Below, one piece after another: positions 55,436 through 64,000 of a DNA stretch of 64,000 nucleotides. The notes under the pieces were generated by a model that did no database searches, was not told the origin of the DNA, and was given only the letters and a program-made list of their open reading frames with translations. The DNA lies in contig CADCXC010000010.1 in the NCBI GenBank assembly GCA_902806595.1, forward strand, positions 1,240,001 to 1,304,000. Direction: 5' to 3'. The DNA comes from Pyrenopolyporus hunteri. Its lineage: Eukaryota > Ascomycota > Sordariomycetes > Xylariales > Hypoxylaceae. Position numbers and translations under genes: made by a program. The first letter of the stretch is position 1, and the number at the start of each line of letters is the position of its first letter.

Positions 55436-56834
55436 TCAAGCGTAAGGCGTCGCCTGCCATATTGCGGAAGTATGAGACGTCTGTCCCTTTACCCTTATTT
55501 ACTTCCTTACGATACGACTCCCTTACTATACGACTGGCCTTACGACGACCTTCAATAGACTAGCGTCTACAAGACGACGATCATTGCGGGGGACTCAACC
55601 GACACGCGAGTCTTACTCCACGCTAACCTCCTAGTCTCGAGGCATATAGTACTTACTACCTTCAAGAGTATTAAGCTAGTCCCTGCCGTCCTATGCGTCT
55701 GGCCGCGGATTCGATTCACCCCGGTGTTCGTGCAGCCCTAGCCCTAGACTAGAACGACACTAGGGAGCTGTTAGCGGGAGTAGACCGTTCCGACGACGTG
55801 GGAAGAGGCTCCGTAGTTAGGGCTGAGCCGTTGGACTGTTAGGCGGGTTTCTATTAGTCAAGGACTTGGCGATGATCTAGAAAGGATCCGCGCCTCCTAC
55901 TCCTGACCGCGAAATACATGCTTGCTAGCTAGGTAGGCAACCGTTAGTTCCGTCGCGTCTTCTACCAATATGCGTAGAATAATGCGCATAAAGTTCTGCA
56001 GCGAGATGGTGCCTCATGCCTACCGGGAGGATGTGAAGCTACCCACGCTATGGCTGTTACTATTGTTGTTGCTGCCTACCTTAGGCAAGATGACCTGCTA
56101 GACGCCGGACCAAGGGGTTCCCGTTCGCGCTCGCTATCCACTTACCTCATCGCCCTGGTTAAGGGGTTATAAATAGACCGAAACCGGGGAAAGAAAGCTA
56201 TGAATTGTTTAGATGGAGTTCCTGCATTATGTCTCAAGCTCCCTGTTTCCGAGGCCTCTTTTGAGTCATGACCATGCTGCGATTTGGGTTAGTTATTTCT
56301 ATTGACGATAGCTACGAGGCATGCTTACCTAGGTATAACTACCACATATATTGAAGGATTCCTTCCACCTCGATCCCGGCGCTTGGAGGTCGTCTTACAT
56401 GGTAAGCAGGATGCTATACCATCGAATTTCAGGGTTCCGTGGCGAAGTCGATATACATAGCCCCTGACCGTGGGCCTACTTAGGCTACGAGCTAGCTTAT
56501 TGCCCCGCTTAGCCCTTATGAGGCCATCTTAAGTGTATTTTTAATTCTCGAGTCTAAAAACGAGTGGCCGTGGTCATACTTTGGGATCAGACGCGGCACG
56601 TGGCCCGTTATTAGGTATGTTATAGCGACGAGTTTATAATCAGGCCACGCGCTCGTTGTCTGAAGTGCTTACCTACCTAGGTAGACAATTGGTATGACTA
56701 GGTCGACATACAAACCTACGCTCGGAAACTATATCGCTTAGGGCCATTTACGCGTTCTTGTGCCTACGGACGATACCTATAATTTAAACTCGACTTCTTA
56801 AGATTTTCCCTAAGAAATAAGTATACATAGGTAA
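55436..56834. other. ORF-free stretch enriched in TAG/CTA trinucleotides
   Basis: For nearly 1.4 kb no frame on either strand stays open for 60 codons. TAG and CTA (and GTA/TAC) recur every few bases between 55440 and 56060. GC content stays moderate, unlike the block at 1-1075. This fits a repeat whose CAG/CTG sites were converted to TAG/CTA by RIP-like mutation. No terminal repeats or conserved element protein could be recognised. Confidence 0.5.
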
Positions 56835-57953
56835 TTGTTACTATTCCCAACTTATCCCATGCGTGTCTACCTTCAGTTAAACTGTAACCCTACCCGCCAT
56901 TCCCTAATAGAGTATCTATCTGGTAACGTACCTATACAGGCTCTTTACTTGCTATATTTCGTTTTGATTATAGCAACGATAAGAGGAACCCCCTCTAAAT
57001 ATCGTCAAATAGCCGTCAAGAGGTCACCGCTCGACCAATCTCGAGGAATCTGATACCACGACTCCCATTTAATTACTATTTAGGAAATACCGATATCTCC
57101 GGGCTGCCCCTGGGAGGCGACACAGGCCTCTCCGGACAATCCCGTTAGTGGCTTGGCCCACCCAATCGTAGACTGTCTAACCTCCGAACTCATTGCCTTC
57201 TCGCCGTGATGCCCCGGAAGACCATGTCTCTTGCTGTTGATTTAAGGTCGAGAGGAGCCGCATCACGCTTCTCCACACATTTCTCTTCAATATCAGATCA
57301 TCGTCGTTTGGTCCTGAGCCTCAAACGGGCCTGGAATCGCTCGATACCACACCCGCTCGCCCGCCCTACGAAATATGGAGCCGAGGATAGGCGACGACGA
57401 GATTTCCCCCAATCGGGGTCGGGCCCTTGCTCTGGACCTCGGACGTAAGATAACATAATTATTATTTTTTTTTTTTCATACCTACCAAGGTACTCTTTTT
57501 TATGCTTGGTTATTCGCCGCCCAATTGTACACCCCACGTGCGGTCTGCGCGTTTTCTCTTGTGCTATGCGCTGATAGCGCGGAGGTGCGCCCACTTACGT
57601 CCGCGGGCAACGGACGTCACACCCAATCAAAGCCATACGGAGGAGCAGATACTGCCCTAGCAAGCCTGCCACCCCCCGGCCAACGTCCTCTGGTCTAACC
57701 GGGATTCGGTTTCCAAGGTGTCAGGGTGTGGGTGCTGACTGCTGAAACCACACGCACTCTGCGGCACAAAGGAAAATATATGAACCTTTTCGGCAGGTCT
57801 TGGCGACTTATCACCTAGAGGCGTACCGAGCGCCCACGGTTTACTAGAGAAAAGTATGTGTCTGATATCGGTGTATGTGCGTGTGGGGGGGACGAACCTT
57901 GGCGGACCTGACTTTCTTCTATCTAACGGAGGGTAGTAGGGGCGAATATTTTC
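56835..57953. other. Non-coding upstream stretch
   Basis: Short open frames at 56835-57053 and 57206-57448 are not protein-like. A T-rich run occurs at 57464-57477. Probably distal promoter region for the gene at 58180. Confidence 0.45.
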
Positions 57954-58179
57954 TATAAAGGACGCGAATCTCCCAAGGGTTCTTGATCACTCTCAAGATC
58001 ACTCTTCATTCTAACAACAATCAAGAGCTCGAACAAAGCTAAGGACCCTGAGGACTCTCCCCCGCAAATTTTCATCAGCTATAAAGGAAACGTCTCGCAG
58101 CCTAGTCTTAAAGACCACTACAAGAACCTTCCCAAGCTACTATTTACCTACCTACCTACAAACCAACCCTATCAACAAA
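57938..58179 (+). promoter_or_regulatory. Core promoter and 5' leader of the 58180 gene
   Basis: TATAAA at 57954-57959 is preceded 12 bp upstream by AGGGG (57938-57942), the stress-response element core bound by Msn2/Msn4-type factors. The leader to the ATG is C/A-rich with CAACAA stretches and a TACCTACCTACCTAC tract (58146-58159). The start context is CAACAAAATGTC. A TATA box plus STRE suggests regulated, high expression; this is inference. Confidence 0.45.
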
Positions 58180-58443
58180 ATGTCTTCCAACAACAACCAG
58201 ACCATCGCCCAGCGCGTCCGCGACACCCAGCCCCAGATGTTCCTCTCCCTCGCTCCCACGACCTCTGCCTCGTACCCCACCGCCGAGAGCATCAAGCCGG
58301 CGCTGCACCCGCGTCGCAGCTCGAGCCAGAGCAGCCAGAGCAGCGTCGGCAGCCTGCGCTTCCTGAAGCTCGGCCCCGTCCACTACGGCGAGCACCAGGG
58401 CGAGCACAAGGAGGACTACCACGAGGTCGCCGTCGTCGAGTAA
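58180..58443 (+). CDS. Small conserved fungal protein, 87 residues, unknown function
   Basis: Begins MSSNNNQTIAQRVRDTQPQM with FLSLAPTTSASYP following. The middle is Ser/Gln-rich (SSSQSSQSSVGS) and the C-terminus reads RFLKLGPVHYGEH, then KEDYHEVAVVE. I recognise this RFLKLGPVH(Y/W)GEH...D(Y/F)HEVA ending from small uncharacterised Pezizomycotina proteins. There is no signal peptide or TM segment, so it is probably soluble. Codons are almost all C- or G-ending, as in strongly expressed fungal genes, and the promoter has a TATA box. Function unknown. A single exon with TAA stop; the start is the first ATG in a good CAAAATG context. Confidence 0.85.
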   Translation: MSSNNNQTIAQRVRDTQPQMFLSLAPTTSASYPTAESIKPALHPRRSSSQSSQSSVGSLRFLKLGPVHYGEHQGEHKEDYHEVAVVE

Positions 58444-61400
58444 ACTCCATTGAAAAAAAAGTTTCTCCTATCATCTCTTTTTTTACTCCGTCGATGATAT
58501 TTCTCTTGCGAGCGACAAAAAAAAATCCTTAGAGCAAACCTTAGGCAAATGGCGCTATCGGGGCTAAATCTCACGACATGACCGGAAATGTAACGATTTG
58601 CACATAGCATGCACCCCCAGATGGAGGGAGGCTCATCTCAGCGAAGGGCGAATGTTTGGTCCTGATTTCTTTTCTTTTTTTTTTTTTCCCCTTTCGATCA
58701 CGGTGGCGTTCTGACGAGTTCGGGAAATGCAGTGGATGGGAATGGATGGGATGGATGGCTGGCTGGCACGGATACATGGGACAAGGATTGGATAGCTATC
58801 TCTGGAGTGCATACATACATGCTTCGTATCACGAACTGTACCACCGGTTTTTTTTCATCGTCACGATGGGTGCGAATCTTGGGGGTTTCTTGGCGGTTAT
58901 CTGCGGCAAATTGTGATCCCTACCTAGATATCTCTCTATTTTTTAACTAGGATCGTGTCACGTTGTTAGTTCGCTTGTTATACTACACATTGCAGACCCC
59001 TCCAAAAACCAAATTCCCCAAAAATGAGGCGGTTGAAATTTCACATGTAGGCGAATGGTACAGAAAGCATGTGCTTGCGCAATGACCAGGAACCCCCCCT
59101 TTTGACCCTGTGCGCGAATATGTAGTGTATCTTCATCCATTCGCCGGACCATGTCAGCCATGTGCGCTAGGATACCTAACATACGTACATATGTGTTATA
59201 TCCAAGGTATCAGTCACATCTGTACATAAACCTGCCTTTGACGTGGTCTGGCTTAGCTATCTACAGCATAGCGGAATGGAGTCCGCATACAACATCCGCA
59301 AACAGTAAGAGTGAGAGAGAGCAAGGTCGGCCTTCCCCTCCATCGCACGTTTCGCTCCAGAACGGCGCAGCGCCGACTCTTGATTGGCCCAAATTGGACG
59401 AAGTGCCTGCCCGCATCCTCTCCCTTGCTTCTCGAAACGACCTACCTGTAATATGTAATAAGGGCTTTCCTCTGGTCTAGGCGATCACTGATGGGCAATG
59501 GGAAGATCTGGGTCACGTATGATGTATTTTCCCATCAGACGCAACCAAGACCTTGCGTACCCGACGTTGACCGCATCGTTCGTCGGCCGACTCCTATGTA
59601 TCAACGGTGGATAGGTAATCAATCTAACCTATAACGCATCTACAAACAAAACAGGGCCAAGAAAATACCAAGACAGGTCTTTTAGCGAAGCAATCTTCAA
59701 AGTCTTGGTGGGGGGAAGAGTACGCCGCGGGTGGGTATGGCCAATATGTCATAGGCATTATTATTAGTATTGTACCGGATACGGAAGACGACGCCTCTTG
59801 CTGATCAATACCGTCCGCGACGAAACCCCTATCCGCTAGCATGGAATGACCCACTGCCGATCTGATAGATAGATAGCTTGGCTTGCCTATCGTAGCTTAG
59901 ACCTAGATTGGGCTTATTGCATCTTAACTGCTATAGGTAGTCAGCTAGCTGGAGCTTCCCAGACCAAGGGCGAGAAGAACGAATATCTTACGTAGCAAAA
60001 GTCATAACAAGCTTTTTCTCTTTCTGTCTTTCTTTTTTTTGTTTCCCTTTCTTTATCCCCTTGCCCCATTATCTGGGAACTCGGGTCTGAAACTAGATCT
60101 ACCTAACGGATTCTGTACAACGCTTGCTTATCAATATGCCAAGGCCATCGTGGCTCGCTTGGCGGGAATGTTTTGTTTGATTACTCGAGGTGACGCATGT
60201 TCTTTTTCCCCGTTTACAGAAACCGAAGAAACGAGTCGGTGTTTCAACAGTTGAGTCGAGTATGGAGCCTCTCCATCCATACTGTGGTATATACCGAGTA
60301 CAGTATATATGTTATATATTATGCCATACGACCGGCCTTAGTAACTCTGGAACGGTGTGCGTAGTAAAGTATCCTGATCGGCATATAAGAGAGGGTTTGA
60401 GAGGGTATAATGGCCCACCGACAATTCGACGCTCGACGCTCGACGCTTGCTGCCCGCCGGCTTATCAGCTCCTAGGTATCCACGCAGCAGAGCCAACTGC
60501 ATAACGCGCATACATAACTGTACTTTGCATGTGCATACCGCATACATGGACATCTATAGAACTCTAGATTTTATGTACCTAACCTATGCAAGCAGGCTGT
60601 GTAATTGTAATGCCGGCATTCCACCATCCGGGGATTGGGTTGGTCGGACGGGCTGAACTTGTCTTTTCTCGCTACCTCGTCCGCGGTCTTGGTGCCGCCC
60701 TACCCCTTCGCATTTCTCTCCCTCCTAGCCCCGCCCTATGAATGGCCCATACAACCCATACAGCGCCGCTATCCTACTATGCGGTGCGCTTTAGGGTTCT
60801 GGTGACGATGGCATGCGCGAGCGCGCAGCGGAGGGGAATGTGACGAGAAATACTGGAAGGGTTGTCTACGGGCCCTGGTTGGAGTACCGCTTCTACCCCC
60901 TTTTTTCTTTTTCTTTTATTCCCTTTCTTTCAATCCTCCTCATCCTCTGGTTCCTCTGGAGAGGTATCCAATGGACCGCCAAGCCAAACCTACAGCATCG
61001 TGTCTTATCTCGAACGAGCGCTCGGCTGGCTACCGAGCCGGCGCTGGAGCACGAAAGGCAGCGGTATATACTCTGCACGTGGACAATCGATGTGATGAGG
61101 AGGGCAAGGGGACATGCGTAGTGGTGGTGGTGGTTGTGGTGGTGCAACACGAGACAGATCGCGTCGAGGCCCTTTCTAGGTTGCACTCCCACCACCCCCA
61201 AATCTTACTGCAGAAGTATGTAGACCGCACATACGTAATGTTTGGATAGTGTGGTAGCCTACATAGTACATTGCCTTCGAAACGTAACTTTTTCTTTCCC
61301 TTGGGCACATGTTAGCTGGCATTGTAAATCTCCCTGCGTCACAAGCAGATTTACTCTTTCACGATTTGTTTATCCCCAATTCTTCCAAAGGGCATGTCTC

Positions 61401-61900
61401 CTCCCCCCTTGGGTATCAATAATGCGCGGCGTTACATTGTACCCGCGGGCTCAGAAGGATCAGCTACCTAGGTCCCTTATCTACGCCATCCGGGCGATCC
61501 TCTTAAGTCCGAGAACTTCTTCTTCTTGGCGCGGACGCTTAGTGTAAGGCGGCGGGGATGTGTACGCTCTTTCGCTCTTTGCTTATTGGAACTCTGCGGG
61601 ATTTTTATATTGCAAATGTTGTCAGATAAACTGCAAGCCTACAGGGCCAAGCCCAATCCGCGCGGCGAATGAGAGAACGTCGCAATTCTGACGTTTGCGT
61701 CCTTCTCACCTCAGAAGACACGTACATGCGACCACCTCCGTCAAGTTGGGGAGGGAATCTCAGCTATCGATCGGTTCGCGCAGGTATAACGAAAAAGGAA
61801 GTAAAAGAGCAAAGAAGATGTAGTCAGATGGTATTACTCTGCAGGTACGGGCTTAAGTCCGATATTGTATAGTTTGTCTTTATCATGTTTATTATGTTTA
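58444..61900. other. Gene desert downstream of the small gene
   Basis: Begins with the 3' end of the 58180 gene and T-rich runs near 58660-58690. Open frames at 59151-59480 (plus), 59854-59624 (minus) and 60813-61308 (both strands) have no recognised domains. A GTGGTG run lies at 61120-61145. Confidence 0.45.
61120..61145. repeat. GTG microsatellite
   Basis: AGTGGTGGTGGTGGTTGTGGTGGTG, eight near-perfect GTG units. Confidence 0.85.
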
Positions 61901-62339
61901 TTATGTTAATGGTGAGTGAAGTACTCAAAAGGTAACTTGGGTACGTAAAGGCTATATGATGGAGTTAGTGACCAAGTCCGGAAGAGGAACAAGATCCCAA
62001 GAACGCGGTAACTCGTCCCTTACTGCAGAGACGCATGACGTCGCGCTTATTAATACGTACTATTGACAGGCATTCCCCAGACTCCAAATCTAATAATAAT
62101 AATTAAAAATAAATGAAAAAAAGTATTTGCTATATGCGATAAGGAATTTGTGGATTTGTAACCGTACTATGGTGGCTCGTAGCCATGCCGAATCATCATC
62201 ATTATCGTCGCCACCATCATCGTCATCGGTGTTTGTTAAGAGGACGGACGTCTTCGACGGCAGACACCCGCCCTCCACGTGTCGAGATCTATCAACTCTC
62301 ATTGGGGAAACGATATGGCTTTGACAAACTCGAACCTGA

Positions 62340-63327
62340 TATGTAATATGTGAGCACATTACGCCTCGTTGATCACACGGATTCGGGCCCAGCTTGGCGC
62401 GCGCAAAAGCATCCCTATGGGACTGTGATTGGAAATATCCATATTACTACTATAGTATGTTCGGAGATTATCGAGGAGCCTAGATGGCTGTGTGACGCGC
62501 CTCCCGCAAGAGTGCAATGGAGTAAGATGCCCGAACTATGAGGCGAGTAGGTAGTGGGAATCCTTCTTTTGCATATGAGGCGGCGCGGCGCGAGACGAAT
62601 GAACGAATAGGTATCCGTCGACTACGGGTTAGATGCCGATTATACAACTGTTCTGCCGATGGAAATTACCGCTGCGGCAAGACAGGCTGGCGACAGGAGG
62701 CTTTCTCTTGGCGAGGCGGAATCCGCGGTTCACCGCTCGACGAGCAAGCCGCCAAGTTGATACCAAGAGTACCAAGACTGCACAAGACGGGACTATGCGA
62801 GTCATACAGATTCTTCTGGTCGGCGCAAGTTCCAAGCCCTTCTCGATCCTTCCGCATCCACCTTGATAATCTGTGCATCCTGTGCATCCATGATTAGGCG
62901 GACGATAATCCTACATGCTCTTCGTTGTTGAAAGGGCGGACATCGTCCTATTCCCGTGACCAGATATGCTCAAACCATCTTAGATCGCCCGCAGCCGAGA
63001 GAACTAGGCCAAGCTTCTAGATTTGGGCAAAGGTGAGACATGGCGTCGTGGCGCTGAGGCAAGCTGAGGTTTGGTGTCTCACAGGTGGTGAGCACGGGTG
63101 ATCGACAGGACCTTGCTCTAGCCTTTGGCTATCCGTACTATGTAATAGAGAATGCCGACACTAGGGGCCAACTTGGCGATCTTGGCTGCATATACTATCC
63201 GCGCCGGATCTACTTGGCAAACTTGAGATATGTGGCATTTCCGTTGCTTCTCGCTCTTACAGTGTACAAGATTGCGTTGCGAAAAGTCCGAAGCGTGACG
63301 CGTAAAGGTCGTGCAGGTACGCAGTAG
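62340..63327 (+). pseudogene. Possible decayed coding fragments, unknown family
   Basis: Protein-like segments occur in succession on plus: 62350-62541 (TLRLVDHTDSGPAWRAQ, EPRWLCDAPPARVQW), 62560-62680 (FAYEAARRETNERIG) and 63085-63327 (DLALAFGYPYYVIENADTRG, CIYYPRRIYLANLRYV, a hydrophobic FPLLLALTVYKIAL and a basic end). Stops and frame changes separate them and I found no convincing splice chain. A decayed gene is possible; chance is not excluded. Confidence 0.25.
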
Positions 63328-63729
63328 GAGTCGCCGGAACGTGGAGGAGCGATGACGGGGTCGGGACCCTTGCCCTAGGGATCGAGTATCGGTTGATTAG
63401 GCACCGCGGTTCTGCCTACCTATTCTTGTCTCATTCTCAGCATGGAATAATGTTGAGGCGCATTATATTGCTTTGATATGACCTCTGACGTGAATGGGAC
63501 TCTCTGATCCGCGTCGTTCGACGAGCGCGCCATTTAACCTGCTTTGGTGTGGGCGTTTGATGTAGGTTGACCGGCAAATCCCTCGATTAGTTACTCGATG
63601 CCGTTGGACCCCGAAGCGGGTTGTTAACTTCCATAGTTGCCTTTTGGATTAACCAAGGCAAGTGGCGACAGATAATGCATGCATCTCACTAACATCTTGC
63701 ATCGCGCGTGTTTCCTCGTTAATGCCGTC

Positions 63730-64000
63730 TCAATATGTTCGTTCCCCGATCCTCACGATCTGCAACCCTTGCCTATAGGTGCTAACCATAGCTTTCCAGT
63801 CTAGTTTGACCCAATCGGGGCCGTTGCGTAGGATGGCCAACCCCTGGCCATCGAGAGATTCGCTATCTCTCCTAGCGGGCGGATCCGTTCTCTGGTGAAA
63901 GGCACAGAAGATTGGCAGATGAACTCTCCAGGCCACTAGTTCGACCTTTTCCAAGTATGGGTCGGCTAGCAAGTTCAGCAACGCCTGAAAAGGGGGCCGT
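63730..64000 (-). CDS. Partial coding sequence, 3' end, running off the window
   Basis: The minus strand is open from the window edge to a TGA at 63732-63730. It reads FQALLNLLADPYLEKVELVAW, VHLPIFCAFHQRTDPP, SLDGQGLAILRNGPDWVKLD, WKAMVSTYRQGLQIVRIGERTY. Composition and residue pattern are those of a real protein C-terminus, and no internal Met start is needed. The 5' part lies outside the window. No family recognised. It could also be the tail of a decayed gene, given the surroundings. Confidence 0.4.
   Translation of the reverse strand, partial: RPPFQALLNLLADPYLEKVELVAWRVHLPIFCAFHQRTDPPARRDSESLDGQGLAILRNGPDWVKLDWKAMVSTYRQGLQIVRIGERTY

Noticed and set aside
60813..61308. Overlapping frames around the GTG run
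   Set aside because: Homopolymeric Val/His/Thr runs come from the microsatellite; no real protein signal.
1..64000. CRISPR array, rRNA operon or intact transposon
   Set aside because: No regularly spaced repeats, no rRNA-like sequence and no complete transposase or reverse-transcriptase frame was seen.

Overview
This window is nuclear DNA of a filamentous ascomycete (Pezizomycotina, most likely Sordariomycetes). The evidence is short 50-90 nt introns with GT..CTAAC/CTGAC..AG signals, a fungal RPB1 with a degenerate heptad tail, a CBM1-bearing GH5 mannanase, a SAS4-domain protein, and traces of RIP-like C-to-T mutation. A palindrome-forming TAGGTA/TACCTA motif is scattered through the non-coding DNA. 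I cannot name the species. No CRISPR array, rRNA, convincing tRNA or intact transposon was found.

Layout. 1-1075 is an extremely AT-rich block in which nearly every remaining C sits in a CpG. 1166-3232 (minus) is a broken gene, one reading frame cut by stops that are all explainable by C-to-T change. 5141-7068 is a five-exon choline/GABA-type permease and 8012-9499 a secreted CBM1-GH5 mannanase. 10102-12174 (minus) encodes an IQ-motif protein.

From 14069 to 39869 the window is dominated by nuclear housekeeping genes: SAS4-domain protein, TAF2, CDC26 (minus), TMA23-like nucleolar G-patch protein, an eight-exon THG1 (minus) assembled here from short exons, SWD1, and RPB1. THG1 and SWD1 are divergent; TAF2 and CDC26 converge. 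These genes serve chromatin marking (SAS4, SWD1), Pol II initiation and elongation (TAF2, RPB1), ribosome and tRNA maturation (TMA23, THG1) and the cell cycle (CDC26). Their proximity is probably not functional.

From about 39.9 to 64 kb the window is gene-poor. The only confident gene is a small conserved 87-residue protein at 58180-58443. A probable coding fragment runs off the right edge on the minus strand. Elsewhere there are protein-like fragments interrupted by stops, microsatellites, TAGGTA tracts and one stretch (55436-56834) with no long open frame. I read these deserts as decayed repeats and genes.

Exon coordinates were derived by hand from splice signals and protein-family conservation. 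Family calls rest on recognition of motifs, not on searches.
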